Counted from the first letter of the stretch, positions 16,367 through 25,915 are shown. The stretch is DNA of 42,792 nt from Candidatus Zhuqueibacterota bacterium (GCA_014728115.1 WJME01000182.1:1-42792), one strand, 5' to 3'. The notes: generated by a model from the sequence alone, not told the origin. Numbers and translations are program-made.

Positions 16367-17077
16367 TCAACCTTTGGCTGGCATTTCAATAATATTTCCG
16401 TTGATATCATTATTTTTACTGGTACAGAGATATCTGATCAAATCAGCGATGGCTTCTGGTTTTACCCATTTATCATGATCAGCGTCCGGCATATACCCTT
16501 TATTGGCAGGAGTGAGAATAATACTGGGAGCAATGGCATTGACCTGAATATTGACCTCTTTGCCTTCCTGTGCCAATACTTTTGTGAGGGTATTCAAGCC
16601 TGCTTTGGAGACGAGATAGGCTCCCTTTTTAGGGCCGGGATTCATCGTGGCGAGTGCTGATATATTGATAATTTTACCATAGTGTCGTTCCATCATCGCC
16701 CGCATCACAGCCTTGCTCATCAGGAACACAGATAAAAGATTCATATTCATCATTTCATTCCAGGTCTGCAATTCTGTGTCCACAACGAGTTTGCCCCCTG
16801 CAAACCCCCCTGCGATATTGATGAGAATTTCAATGCTGCCGAGTTTTTCCAGTATATTCCGGGTCGCTTGGTTTACACTGCTCTCATTGCTCAAATCTGC
16901 TTTGACAAAAATAATGTTTCCAGAAGTGTTTTTGGCATATTCAGCCAGTTCGGGATCGTGATCATGTCGGGAAATCGCGGCCACATTGGCGCCACGATCC
17001 AAAAAGCTATGTACGACCGGACGCCCCAAGTTGCCGGTAGCGCCTGTGATGATCACATTCTGGTTGCTGAAAAGCAT
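16367..17077 (-). CDS. Short-chain dehydrogenase/reductase
   Basis: The 236-residue protein has the classical SDR signature: TGATGNLG (11-18) for NAD(P), NIAGG (87-91), Ser140, and the catalytic Tyr154 and Lys158 in GAYLVSK. The FabG-like length and the C terminus IIEMPAKG fit an oxidoreductase acting on a small alcohol or ketone. The substrate cannot be assigned. The start ATG 17077 has GGGAGG upstream. It lies 60 bases behind the ABC exporter gene. Confidence 0.92.
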   Translation of the reverse strand: MLFSNQNVIITGATGNLGRPVVHSFLDRGANVAAISRHDHDPELAEYAKNTSGNIIFVKADLSNESSVNQATRNILEKLGSIEILINIAGGFAGGKLVVDTELQTWNEMMNMNLLSVFLMSKAVMRAMMERHYGKIINISALATMNPGPKKGAYLVSKAGLNTLTKVLAQEGKEVNIQVNAIAPSIILTPANKGYMPDADHDKWVKPEAIADLIRYLCTSKNNDINGNIIEMPAKG

Positions 17078-17136
17078 CGGTCCTCCCTTGGTTTATGAAT
17101 ATAGGCTGTGGTTGTTGATCGTTGTTGCATGATCCA

Positions 17137-18939
17137 TCAGCTGGACTCCATGGGATTATACATGGGCTCATCGAGTTGAGTGGCATATTGTAATCGATAT
17201 AACCGGTGATAGATTCCTTTTTTCTCTATCAGCTCATCATGAGTGCCGATTTCACGAACTCTTCCTTTGTGCATTACAATAATACGATCTACATTTTGTA
17301 TCGTAGAAAGCCGATGCGCTATGATCAAAGAAGTGCGTCCGTGCATGAGCTTGTTTATGGCATCGCGAATCAAGAGTTCTGTTTCGGTATCCACATTGGA
17401 GGTGGCTTCGTCGAGAATCAAAATTTTAGGATCAAAAGCGAGAGCACGTGCAAATGAGAGCAGCTGTTTCTGTCCCAATGACAGATTCGACCCTCCCTCA
17501 TTGAGTTCGTGCTGATACCCATCCTCAAAACGTTCTATAAAAGCATGAGCATTGACATCTGTGGCAGCTTTTTTTACCTGTGCCATGGAAATGTTTTCAT
17601 TCCCCAGCCTGATATTATACTCGACGGTTCCGGAAAAAATAAAGATATCCTGTAAAACGATTCTTATACGCTGTCTCAGCTCGGTCCGATCCAGGCAACT
17701 GGTGTCGACACCGTCGAGAAGAATTTTACCTTGTGTCGGCTCGTAAAGACGGCTAATCAGGTTGATAATGGTTGTTTTACCCGCTCCGGTGGCACCGACG
17801 ATCGCGACTTTTTCACCTGCCTCAATTTTGAACGACACGTCTCTGAGTACCAGCTCGTCCGGCTTGTAGCCAAAGGATAGATTTTGGAATTCGATTTCCC
17901 CTTTGGCCGGCGGCAGGGACTGAACGTTATGGGGACGAACGATTTGTTCGGGTTCATCCAGGAGTTTGAATATTCGCTCACTCGATGCCATAGCCGACTG
18001 CATGATATTGTATTTTTCTGATAGATCGCGGATGGGCTGAAAAAATCGCTGGACATATTGAATAAAAGCGACCACGACCCCGAATGTAACGGTTCCAGCA
18101 AAGATATTCACCCCCCCATACCAAAGAATCAGGCCTATCGCAACAGCACTGATGATCTCGATAACCGGGTAAAAGACTGCATAATAGTGTATGGTCTGTA
18201 AATAGGCAACCAGGTGGTCTTTGTTCAGTCTGTCGAAATGTTCCTGGTTGCGCTGTTCCCGGTTAAAAATTTGTACCACAGCCATACCCGAAATGTTTTC
18301 TTGCAGGTAACTGTTGATCTTGGCAATACGCAAACGCACTTTACGATATGATTCTCTGACTTTGGTTCTGAATAGAAAGGTGGCATAAAAAATGATGGGC
18401 AACACCGTAAATGTGATCAACGCCATTTTCCAGTTCAGATTGAGCATGACAATGACGATTCCCAAAAGCACAAATATGTCGCCAAAAATCGCCACCACAC
18501 CGCTGGAAAGCATATTGTTGAGCGTTTCGACATCATTGGTGGTCCGCGTGACCAGGCGTCCGACCGGATTCTTGTCGAAAAAGGAGAGGGGCAAGCGTTG
18601 AAGATGAGAAAAAATTTTCATGCGTATATCATACATGACATTTTGCCCGATCCATTGCGTCAAATAGGTTTCACTAAAGGAAACCCCCCCTTCGATGATG
18701 AGGACAACAAGATACAAAAGAGCGATCCATTGTAACCCGGATATGATCCCGGGTTCGATATATCGATCGATGGAAATTTTAAGGAGCAGGGGACCTAAAA
18801 GCTGGGCTCCGGCTCTGAGCAACAGTAAGGTCACAGCGAGAATGACCTGCCATCGATACGGTCTCAGAAATTTTAATAGTCGCCGCATCAATCGACTGTC
18901 ATAGGCCTTACCAAGGACTTCTTCTTCACTATAATTCAC
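17137..18939 (-). CDS. ABC exporter half-transporter, catalytic-Glu subunit with LSLGQ signature
   Basis: A 600-residue fusion of an exporter membrane domain (six helices, about residues 28-310) and a nucleotide-binding domain. Walker A GATGAGKTT is at 382-390, the signature reads LSLGQ (486-490) instead of LSGGQ, and Walker B LILDE has the catalytic Glu511. Its partner upstream has the opposite defect. In heterodimeric exporters of the BmrCD and TM287/288 type, one ATP site is degenerate through an Asp in one subunit and an altered signature in the other; this pair fits that scheme. The start is GTG 18939, 17 bases after the partner gene. Substrates of this class include drugs and lipids. 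Confidence 0.93.
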   Translation of the reverse strand: MNYSEEEVLGKAYDSRLMRRLLKFLRPYRWQVILAVTLLLLRAGAQLLGPLLLKISIDRYIEPGIISGLQWIALLYLVVLIIEGGVSFSETYLTQWIGQNVMYDIRMKIFSHLQRLPLSFFDKNPVGRLVTRTTNDVETLNNMLSSGVVAIFGDIFVLLGIVIVMLNLNWKMALITFTVLPIIFYATFLFRTKVRESYRKVRLRIAKINSYLQENISGMAVVQIFNREQRNQEHFDRLNKDHLVAYLQTIHYYAVFYPVIEIISAVAIGLILWYGGVNIFAGTVTFGVVVAFIQYVQRFFQPIRDLSEKYNIMQSAMASSERIFKLLDEPEQIVRPHNVQSLPPAKGEIEFQNLSFGYKPDELVLRDVSFKIEAGEKVAIVGATGAGKTTIINLISRLYEPTQGKILLDGVDTSCLDRTELRQRIRIVLQDIFIFSGTVEYNIRLGNENISMAQVKKAATDVNAHAFIERFEDGYQHELNEGGSNLSLGQKQLLSFARALAFDPKILILDEATSNVDTETELLIRDAINKLMHGRTSLIIAHRLSTIQNVDRIIVMHKGRVREIGTHDELIEKKGIYHRLYRLQYATQLDEPMYNPMESS

Positions 18940-18956
18940 AATATCTTGCTTTCTCT

Positions 18957-20774
18957 TTAAAGCTCTTCCAATGATTTTTCCAGCAACTGTTTTTCATAGA
19001 GCTTGGCATAAAAACCATTATTTTGAATCAATTGATCGTGTACCCCTTGTTCGGCAATTTGTCCGTCCCGCAACACAATGATTTGATCTGCATCCCGGAC
19101 AGTAGAGATGCGGTGCGATACGAGTAAGCAGGTTTTTTCCAGCATATCGGAGCGTAACCGGGAAAGAATCTGCTCTTCTGTATAGGTATCGACAGCAGAT
19201 AGGGCATCGTCGAGAATCAAAATTTTCGGTTGCTTGATCACCGCACGGGAAATGGCTGTGCGTTGTTTTTGGCCACCTGACAGGGTAATCCCCCGTTCTC
19301 CGATAACCGTCTGCAGCCCTTTGGGGAATTGATCGAGGTCGAGTTTGATTTGTGACGTTTCCGTGGCCTGTTCAATTTCAGGTATGGTGGGTTCCGAAAG
19401 TCCGAAACCGATATTCCCTTCCAGTGTATCTGAGAACAAAAAGGTTTCCTGCTGCACATAGCCGATATGTTTGCGCAATATTTTTAATGGAATCTCCCGA
19501 TAATCCCTGCCATCGATGATAATTTGCCCTGAGGTCGGTTCAACCAGACGCGGCAGTAAATTGACCAGTGTGCTTTTACCCGATCCTGTCGTACCGATAA
19601 TCGCCATGCTGGAGCCTGGCTCGATCACGAATGAAATGTCTTTGAAAACATACGGCTCGTTATCCGAATATCTAAAGGAGACATTTTTAAATTCGATATG
19701 TCCCTTGATCTTTTTAACAGTGTGGTCGGTTCGGTCAGTATCGCTGATCATCGGTTTTTCCTCGAGAATACCGTGAATGCGGGCAGCTGATGCCAGACCC
19801 TGTTGCCACAGATTCAAGACCCAGCCCAAGGCGATCATGGGCCAGCCCAACATGCCCAGATACATGACAAAGGCCACAAGATCTCCGATACTCAACTGGT
19901 TCTGAGCGGCTTTGATACCTCCGAGCCAGATCACGACGATGATCCCTATGCCGAGAAGTATTTCAATCATTGCGCGCAGGCTCGCGCGTATGGTCGCTAA
20001 AGAGAGATTGCGATTTACCAGTTCGCGGTTAAGCTGGCTGAAATTTTCGATCTCGTGATTTTCCTGCACATAAGATTTGATGATGCGAATGCCGGACAGG
20101 TTTTCCTGGGTTTTGGCAGTCACGGTTGAAAATTGTTCCTGAATTCTCCTGAATCGTATATTGATTTTAGCCAGTAACCGGTTCACGACGACCGCGACAA
20201 CAGGCAGGGGCAACAAGGCAAATAATGTAAGCCGTACATCTATATTGAGCAGAAAAATGATGGCGACCAGAGCTGTCAGAACGGTATTGAAAAGATGCAT
20301 GATGCCAGGTCCCATCATGGAACGGATCGCCTCCAGATCATTGGTCGCTCTGGCCATCAGGTCACCTGTTTTATGCCGGTGATAAAAATGACGCGACAGG
20401 GAAAGCAGGTGAGAAAAATAATCATTTCGCATATCGTATTCGATTTCCCGAGATACTCCGATAATGATTTTTCTCATGCCAAAACGAAAAATAGCCTGAA
20501 GAATCGCAAACAGAAGAAAAAGAGCGGCATAGGCAATCAAAACCTGCACAATGGTTTGCTCGCTGATCACTTGCGCAAGCCAGGAATAAAAAACATCCGA
20601 CTCTGCAGGTTTTTCAAATTCGATATATTTTATGGCATATCGAAGGATCCAGGGGGTGGTCGTTTGAAAAAATACGGTAAAAAGTATACAAACCAGTCCG
20701 CCGAAAAGGTACAGACGATACTTAAAGATATACGGGTAGAGAAACGCATTTAATGCTTGTTTTTTGCTGTTCAT
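18957..20774 (-). CDS. ABC exporter half-transporter, degenerate Walker B subunit
   Basis: A 605-residue half-transporter with a membrane domain (about 20-330) and a nucleotide-binding domain: Walker A GTTGSGKS (394-401), intact signature LSGGQ (498-502) and Walker B LILDD, where Asp523 stands in for the catalytic Glu. Together with the next gene it should form an asymmetric heterodimer in which this subunit's Walker motifs pair with the partner's LSLGQ to form the non-hydrolysing site. It is the first gene of a minus-strand run of four; no convincing promoter was seen upstream. Substrate unknown. Confidence 0.93.
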   Translation of the reverse strand: MNSKKQALNAFLYPYIFKYRLYLFGGLVCILFTVFFQTTTPWILRYAIKYIEFEKPAESDVFYSWLAQVISEQTIVQVLIAYAALFLLFAILQAIFRFGMRKIIIGVSREIEYDMRNDYFSHLLSLSRHFYHRHKTGDLMARATNDLEAIRSMMGPGIMHLFNTVLTALVAIIFLLNIDVRLTLFALLPLPVVAVVVNRLLAKINIRFRRIQEQFSTVTAKTQENLSGIRIIKSYVQENHEIENFSQLNRELVNRNLSLATIRASLRAMIEILLGIGIIVVIWLGGIKAAQNQLSIGDLVAFVMYLGMLGWPMIALGWVLNLWQQGLASAARIHGILEEKPMISDTDRTDHTVKKIKGHIEFKNVSFRYSDNEPYVFKDISFVIEPGSSMAIIGTTGSGKSTLVNLLPRLVEPTSGQIIIDGRDYREIPLKILRKHIGYVQQETFLFSDTLEGNIGFGLSEPTIPEIEQATETSQIKLDLDQFPKGLQTVIGERGITLSGGQKQRTAISRAVIKQPKILILDDALSAVDTYTEEQILSRLRSDMLEKTCLLVSHRISTVRDADQIIVLRDGQIAEQGVHDQLIQNNGFYAKLYEKQLLEKSLEEL

Positions 20775-20921
20775 AAGTCCGGTAAACGTTGGATTTATTT
20801 CAAGGAGAACGAATAACCTGTTCCATTCACCCCATCCGCAGGAAAGGATCGCATCTTGGACAGATGTTATTCATGGGCTGACCAGGTTTTAATATACGGT
20901 TTTTTTCTATAACCTGAAACA

Positions 20922-20954
20922 GTAAAGGCGATGCAATTATTGCATCGCCTTTAC
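20922..20954. terminator. Perfect 15-base inverted repeat, probable terminator
   Basis: GTAAAGGCGATGCAA (20922-20936) is mirrored perfectly at 20940-20954 around a three-base loop. It lies about 33 bases past the stop of the FG-GAP gene. Neither side has a T run directly behind it, so it is a very stable hairpin and only probably a terminator or mRNA 3' end protector. Confidence 0.6.
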
Positions 20955-20986
20955 AACGTCTATTGAGGAGAGAATATTCTGTGTTT

Positions 20987-23900
20987 TTATTTGATCATGA
21001 GCATGCGCCGGGTCGCATTCCATTCAGAGGTTTTGATCTGATAGAAATAGATCCCTGAGGGTTGTGAAATGCCCTGATCATCACGTCCATCCCACATCAC
21101 CTGATAGCGACCTGCCGGTTGTTCGCCATAGGAGAGCGTGCGAATTTTTTGTCCGATTGCATTGTATACCGCCAGATCGATAAATGAAGATTTTGGTAAA
21201 TGAAAGCTGATCTGGGTTTCCGGATTAAATGGATTGGGATAGTTTTCCAGTAGGGCGAATTCCGAAGGAATTCCCGATTCCTGACGGTTTACGGTTGTTT
21301 CAAAGTCGATGCTAAAAACCGCATTGCTGGTATCAGAGAATCCGGTGCCGAGATCGGTCACAGCAAGGAGGCAGGTTTGTGAGGGCTCGGGTGTGACTTG
21401 CCAGGTAAATTGTCCCAGATCCGGGATTGAGTCGGACAGTGTTTCCCAGGTGGCTCCCTGATCACGGCTGAGGTCGATACGAACGGCGCCAGATCCGTTT
21501 TCTGTGGACCAGCTGACCTGTTCCCAGGAGTGGATGAGCCAGGTTTCATTGCCATTGGGCTGCATCAGCGTCAGGCTGCCGGCCTGAGCAATAGAGAAAA
21601 ATGCATCGCTCATGTCCATAACCTGGCCATCATTTGTTTGTACCCGAACAAGACAGCTTTCCGAAGTCGGGCCAGATACTGTCCAGTAAACCTGTCCGCT
21701 GTCCGGCATGGATTCAAACAGAGATTCCCATGTAGCTCCCCCGTCGCGGCTGAGGTCGATATTGACCGGCAGACTATTATTTTGGCTTTCCCAGGTAATC
21801 AGTGCAAGGTCTTCGATTGTCCAGACTTGCTCGCCATTTGGAATCAGGAGCGTGATTGAGCTCTGTACAATGGCAAATCGGTTGTCACTGACGTCCTGGA
21901 CATCGGGATTTGCACTATCGCTGATACGAATCCAGCAAGAGTCTGAAAGGGTTTCGGGTACTGTCCAGCTGTATTGACCATTATTAGTGACTTGTTGCGC
22001 AATGGCAGACCAGGTTGTTCCATCATCATAGGTGATTTCAATATCCACCTGGGGGATAGCGCCACTGCTTTGCCACAGAATATCTTGTTCCTGGCCAGGA
22101 GACCATTTTTCACCGCCATTGGGTACGAGCAGGGTCAGTCCCGGCGAACGAATCGCGAATCTGTCATCACTGGTATCGGTGATTTCCGGAACAGTGCTGT
22201 CGGTGATACGAATCAGACAGGAATCAGATTCAGGTTCGGTGACCTGCATGTCATACTCTCCGGTATTTTCAATTTCAGAAGCTATTGTCATCCAGGTGTC
22301 ACCATTATCGCGCGATAATTCGAGGTTAACCTTTTCGACCAGTCCGGTACTTTGCCAGCGAAGTACATAGGTTTCACCGATGGCCCAGGCTTCGCCACCG
22401 TTGGGCTGCACCAGAGTCAGGCTGGGCCCGACGATGGTAAAGGGTCTGGCCATATTCGCAACCTGGCCATTGTCCAGATGGGTGATGCGAATCAGGGCTT
22501 CTGTTGTGGCGGGTCCTTCGACATCCCAAAAGGCAGCGCCGTCATCCGGTGTTTGGGCATTGATGATTTCCCAGGTTGCGCCGTTATCACGGCTGAGTTC
22601 GATTTGCACGTTACCGGACATGTCAGCGGATGTCCAGGTTATGGTATATTGAATATCCGTGGGGATGATATCTCCGGGTTTGGGGGCAGTAACAGCCAGA
22701 TCACTTTTTCCGCCAAAAAAGAGATAGACGCTGCCGGATTTTTCGCCATTACTGTCGTTTTCGGGTGCTGAAATCAGCAAGTCAGGGTATTCGTCGCCAT
22801 TGATGTTGCCACCGCTAACGCTAAAACCGGCTCTGTCGTCAGCACCTTCGCCGATAAAGATCGCATCTGCATCTGCCAGAGAGCGTTCAAAGGGTTGGTT
22901 TTGTGTCCAGTCTTGTCGCCCCAGGATGAGATAAGCTTTACCTCTTCCGGTGTCGGCATAATAGGCGCCGACGAGAAAATCATCATAGCCATCCATATTG
23001 ATATCACCGACAGAGCGCAGGTCATAGCCGGCATGATCTGAAGGTTTTTCGCCGAGGTATTTAGCGACAGCCACCTCTTCGATGTTCATATTGGGCACAT
23101 AGGGAGTGGTTTGTCCGAGGACCACAAAGACGATGGAGCGGTTTTCGCCCGCAATAATCATATCCTGAAGGCCATCACCATTAACATCGCCGCCGCCCAT
23201 GAGGTTGGCACCGATACCGCGATTGCGTTGTTCGGGACCGATAAAGGATGCATCTGCATCGGCAAGTGATCCATTGACTTGCCAGCCCGTTGTTTTGCCA
23301 TAGAACAGGTGGACTTCTCCTCGATTCATGATCGAATCGCGATCAGCGCCATGAGAAGCGACGATAAAGTCGTTGAGCCCATCTCCGTCGATATCACCGA
23401 CACCAGCCACCCGGTGACCGGCCATATCGCCTTCTTCTTCGCCATAATAAGAGGCATCGGCCGAATCCATGCTGACATCCATTTCCCAACCTGTTTCTTT
23501 GCCGAAAAAGACATAGACTTTGCCGGCATCGGGTGCGAACTCGTCGCTAAATCCGGCTCCGATGATAAAGTCATCGATATGGTCGCCATTGATATCTCCG
23601 GTTCCCATGACATGACCGGCCTCAGAGGTTGCTCCGACACCGAGATAGGTCGCATCAGCCGCATCACCCAGGGATATATCTTTTTGCCAGCCTGTTTCCT
23701 TGCCGAAAATGATATAGACTTTACCGGCATTATTTCCTGTTTGGTCATAGAATTTCACCCCGATACCGATATCGTCGATACCGTCATTATTGACATCGCC
23801 GATGCCAAATACATCGTGACTTGCCCGGTCGGTGATTTCTTCACCTAAAAACGAAGCATCGGCTTCTGCGAGATTGATGGGGCTTTGCCAGGAGCCGGGC

Positions 23901-24148
23901 CGGCCGAAAATCAGATAGACTTTACCATTTCTGTTATCAGCCTGGCTGTTATCCGGTGCAGCGATGAGAATATCTTCATAGCCATCGCTGTTGACGTCTC
24001 CGACTACAGAAATGTGATAGCCGGCTTCATCATTGTCATTCTCGCCTACAAATTTTACAGGTGCAGATTGCAGACCGATTTCCCCATTGAATTGCGCCCA
24101 TAGCATAAATGGAAAGAAAACAGTCATTAATATTAAACGTTTAACCAT
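20987..24148 (-). CDS. Secreted FG-GAP propeller protein with five Ig-like repeats and type IX sorting domain
   Basis: A 1053-residue protein. A signal peptide (about 1-19, ending MLWAQ) is followed by seven FG-GAP blades, each with a Gly-Glu opening and a calcium loop such as GDVNSDGYED; together they can close as a seven-bladed integrin-alpha-like propeller. Five repeats of about 92 residues then follow, each starting with a motif like LVQPNGGEAW and containing LSRDNGATW. The C terminus has NYPNPFNPET and a final GIYFYQIKT region, the type A sorting signal read by the type IX secretion system. It is probably a surface or released binding protein. ATG 24148 is eight bases behind GAGG; ATG 24154 is too close. 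Both propeller and Ig repeats are near-identical in spacing, suggesting recent amplification. Confidence 0.92.
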   Translation of the reverse strand: MVKRLILMTVFFPFMLWAQFNGEIGLQSAPVKFVGENDNDEAGYHISVVGDVNSDGYEDILIAAPDNSQADNRNGKVYLIFGRPGSWQSPINLAEADASFLGEEITDRASHDVFGIGDVNNDGIDDIGIGVKFYDQTGNNAGKVYIIFGKETGWQKDISLGDAADATYLGVGATSEAGHVMGTGDINGDHIDDFIIGAGFSDEFAPDAGKVYVFFGKETGWEMDVSMDSADASYYGEEEGDMAGHRVAGVGDIDGDGLNDFIVASHGADRDSIMNRGEVHLFYGKTTGWQVNGSLADADASFIGPEQRNRGIGANLMGGGDVNGDGLQDMIIAGENRSIVFVVLGQTTPYVPNMNIEEVAVAKYLGEKPSDHAGYDLRSVGDINMDGYDDFLVGAYYADTGRGKAYLILGRQDWTQNQPFERSLADADAIFIGEGADDRAGFSVSGGNINGDEYPDLLISAPENDSNGEKSGSVYLFFGGKSDLAVTAPKPGDIIPTDIQYTITWTSADMSGNVQIELSRDNGATWEIINAQTPDDGAAFWDVEGPATTEALIRITHLDNGQVANMARPFTIVGPSLTLVQPNGGEAWAIGETYVLRWQSTGLVEKVNLELSRDNGDTWMTIASEIENTGEYDMQVTEPESDSCLIRITDSTVPEITDTSDDRFAIRSPGLTLLVPNGGEKWSPGQEQDILWQSSGAIPQVDIEITYDDGTTWSAIAQQVTNNGQYSWTVPETLSDSCWIRISDSANPDVQDVSDNRFAIVQSSITLLIPNGEQVWTIEDLALITWESQNNSLPVNIDLSRDGGATWESLFESMPDSGQVYWTVSGPTSESCLVRVQTNDGQVMDMSDAFFSIAQAGSLTLMQPNGNETWLIHSWEQVSWSTENGSGAVRIDLSRDQGATWETLSDSIPDLGQFTWQVTPEPSQTCLLAVTDLGTGFSDTSNAVFSIDFETTVNRQESGIPSEFALLENYPNPFNPETQISFHLPKSSFIDLAVYNAIGQKIRTLSYGEQPAGRYQVMWDGRDDQGISQPSGIYFYQIKTSEWNATRRMLMIK

Positions 24149-24154
24149 GTGCAT

Positions 24155-24371
24155 TTCCTCTATCCTTTCCGAATTTAGGTTAAAGATGTCCAGCTAGGAA
24201 TTCTTGAAAACTTTGCAAAAACCAGACCAGATATGGTGGTAAACTCTTGTATGGATATACGAAAAAAAGACTTTTTTGAAGAAAACATTCTTTTTCATTG
24301 ACGGTGATCGGTCTATAAAGTCCACATATAGTGGGTGCTAGAAAAAATGTGATATAAAATAGTTTTTTCTC
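24155..24371. other. AT-rich divergent intergenic region, no gene
   Basis: This separates the minus-strand FG-GAP gene from the dcw promoter. It carries A/T tracts and no convincing open frame. I saw no clear second promoter. Confidence 0.5.
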
Positions 24372-24400
24372 TTGACTTTTAGCCCAGGAACAACTATTTT
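24372..24400 (+). promoter_or_regulatory. dcw cluster promoter (Pmra-like)
   Basis: TTGACT at 24372-24377 and TATTTT at 24395-24400 are 17 bases apart. The predicted start near 24407 lies immediately before the MraZ operator repeats. Confidence 0.65.
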
Positions 24401-24410
24401 CAAGTTGTAG

Positions 24411-24456
24411 GTGGGGAAAAGTGGTAGAAAATGGTAAACAGTGGAGCTTTGTGGGG
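24411..24456 (+). promoter_or_regulatory. MraZ operator: five TGG repeats at exact 10-base period
   Basis: TGG recurs at 24412, 24422, 24432, 24442 and 24452, with flanks GTGGGG, GTGGTA, ATGGTA, GTGGAG and GTGGGG. Known MraZ operators are direct repeats of TGGGN with 5-base spacers, also a 10-base period, usually three in enterobacteria. The array lies between the promoter and mraZ, which suits autoregulation by ring-shaped MraZ. Confidence 0.8.
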
Positions 24457-24502
24457 AATTTTTGAGTTTTTTCTATGGTTCTATTTATAAAGGTCCTGTA
24501 TT

Positions 24503-24982
24503 ATGTTGGCGCTACTTGGCACATATTCGAACAGTTTGGATGAAAAAGGCCGAGTAGCAATTCCAGCCAAATTTCGCAACGCACTTGCTCCTGAGTGCAA
24601 TGACAGACTATTTATTACGCGTGGCCTGGGAGACAACATTGCCGCTTATCCAAAGCCTGAGTGGGAGCGATATGTAAATGCCTTGTTACAATATAATAAA
24701 TTAGACGAAATTACCAAGGCAAAAATGTTTCGGCAGGTGATGGGGCGGGCCAGTGAGGTGGTGTTCGATAAGCAGGGTCGTATCAATATTCCCCAGGACT
24801 TGTTAAAGCATGCAAAACTCGACGAAAGCAGAAATGTTAAAATAGTGGGGGTTGGAAAGTATTTAGAGATTTGGAATTCCGAATTATATGCCAAGGAAGC
24901 AGGTCCCGAAGAAAAGCTGTTCCAGGAGACCATGGGTTCCATTAATTTGAGTCTCAATTATAACAATGACGGGCTCGACTAG
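24503..24982 (+). CDS. mraZ: MraZ, transcriptional regulator of the dcw cluster
   Basis: The 159-residue protein has two swapped-hairpin AbrB-like half-domains, each with the DxxxR motif: DEKGRVAIP (residues 13-21) and DKQGRINIP in the second half. MraZ forms rings of many subunits and binds tandem repeats in front of the dcw cluster; five such repeats lie 47 bases upstream. AAAGG (24489-24493) is nine bases before the ATG. The C-terminal extension (about 30 residues after the second domain) is slightly longer than in E. coli. It is the first gene of the cluster. Confidence 0.97.
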   Translation: MLALLGTYSNSLDEKGRVAIPAKFRNALAPECNDRLFITRGLGDNIAAYPKPEWERYVNALLQYNKLDEITKAKMFRQVMGRASEVVFDKQGRINIPQDLLKHAKLDESRNVKIVGVGKYLEIWNSELYAKEAGPEEKLFQETMGSINLSLNYNNDGLD

Positions 24983-24991
24983 GGTGGTGAA

Positions 24992-25915
24992 TTGAGTGTC
25001 TCATATCACAAGCCTGTCTTGTTGGATCGCGTTCTTGAACTGTTGCGGGTGGATGATTGTCGTGTGGTGGTTGATTGCACAGTTGGAGATGGCGGATTTT
25101 CCAAGGCGTTTTTAACTCGAGTGCCAGAGATTCAAATATATGGGTTCGATCTGGATCCGGAAGCGATGGAACGAGCCAAACAGCGATTGGCAGCCTGGTC
25201 TGATCGATTCCATGGTTTCCTGGGCAATTTTAAGGATGTAGACGAGTTGATACCCCCAGAGGTGGTTGGGCATGTGGATGCGGTTGTGGCCGATCTGGGG
25301 GTTTCTTTTTTGCAGCTTTCCGAGGCCAATAAAGGCTTTATGTTTTCGGAAAACGGTCCTCTGAGTATGAAGATGGGGCCGGCTATCGAGCGCGATGCGT
25401 TTACGGTGATTAACGAGTCCACAGAGCGCGAATTAGCAGATATTTTTTTCCATTTTGGCGAAGAACGCCAATCCAGACGGATCGCAAGGGCGGTGGTAAA
25501 GCAACGCCAATCCGCGCCCGTTGAGACGACCACTGATCTGGCTGAAATTGTTCGCAATGTGAGTCGTAAAGATCATGTGGTCAAGACGTTGGCGCGTATA
25601 TTTCAGGCACTTCGTATTTATGTCAACGACGAATTGACGAGTCTGGATCACTTTTTACCCAGAGCGATATCCATACTTCGGCCCGGTGGCCGCCTCGCAG
25701 TCCTCTCATATCACAGCTTGGAAGACCGTCGGGTCAAACGATTCATACATGCGCAAGAACATCCCTGCACATGTCCGCCGCAATTGCCGGTTTGTATTTG
25801 TGGGAAAAAGCCCACATGTAAAAACATAACCAAGCTGGTGCGACCGGATGCAGATGAAATCAAACGGAACAAGAGCGCACGTTCGGCGCGGTTGCGGGTG
25901 GTGGAAAAATGTTAG
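24992..25915 (+). CDS. rsmH: 16S rRNA (cytosine-1402-N4) methyltransferase
   Basis: The 307-residue protein shows the RsmH opening YHKPVLLDRVLELL, the SAM-binding GDGGFS, the DLGVSFLQL region, and the C-terminal SYHSLEDRRVKRF and RSARLRVVE motifs. It methylates C1402 of 16S rRNA and is the standard second gene of dcw clusters. The likely start is TTG 24992 behind AGGGTGGTG, since no ATG is available near the conserved N terminus. The tail of the C-terminal region contains a cysteine cluster CTCPPQLPVCICGKK, typical for many members. It overlaps ftsL by seven bases. Confidence 0.96.
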   Translation: MSVSYHKPVLLDRVLELLRVDDCRVVVDCTVGDGGFSKAFLTRVPEIQIYGFDLDPEAMERAKQRLAAWSDRFHGFLGNFKDVDELIPPEVVGHVDAVVADLGVSFLQLSEANKGFMFSENGPLSMKMGPAIERDAFTVINESTERELADIFFHFGEERQSRRIARAVVKQRQSAPVETTTDLAEIVRNVSRKDHVVKTLARIFQALRIYVNDELTSLDHFLPRAISILRPGGRLAVLSYHSLEDRRVKRFIHAQEHPCTCPPQLPVCICGKKPTCKNITKLVRPDADEIKRNKSARSARLRVVEKC

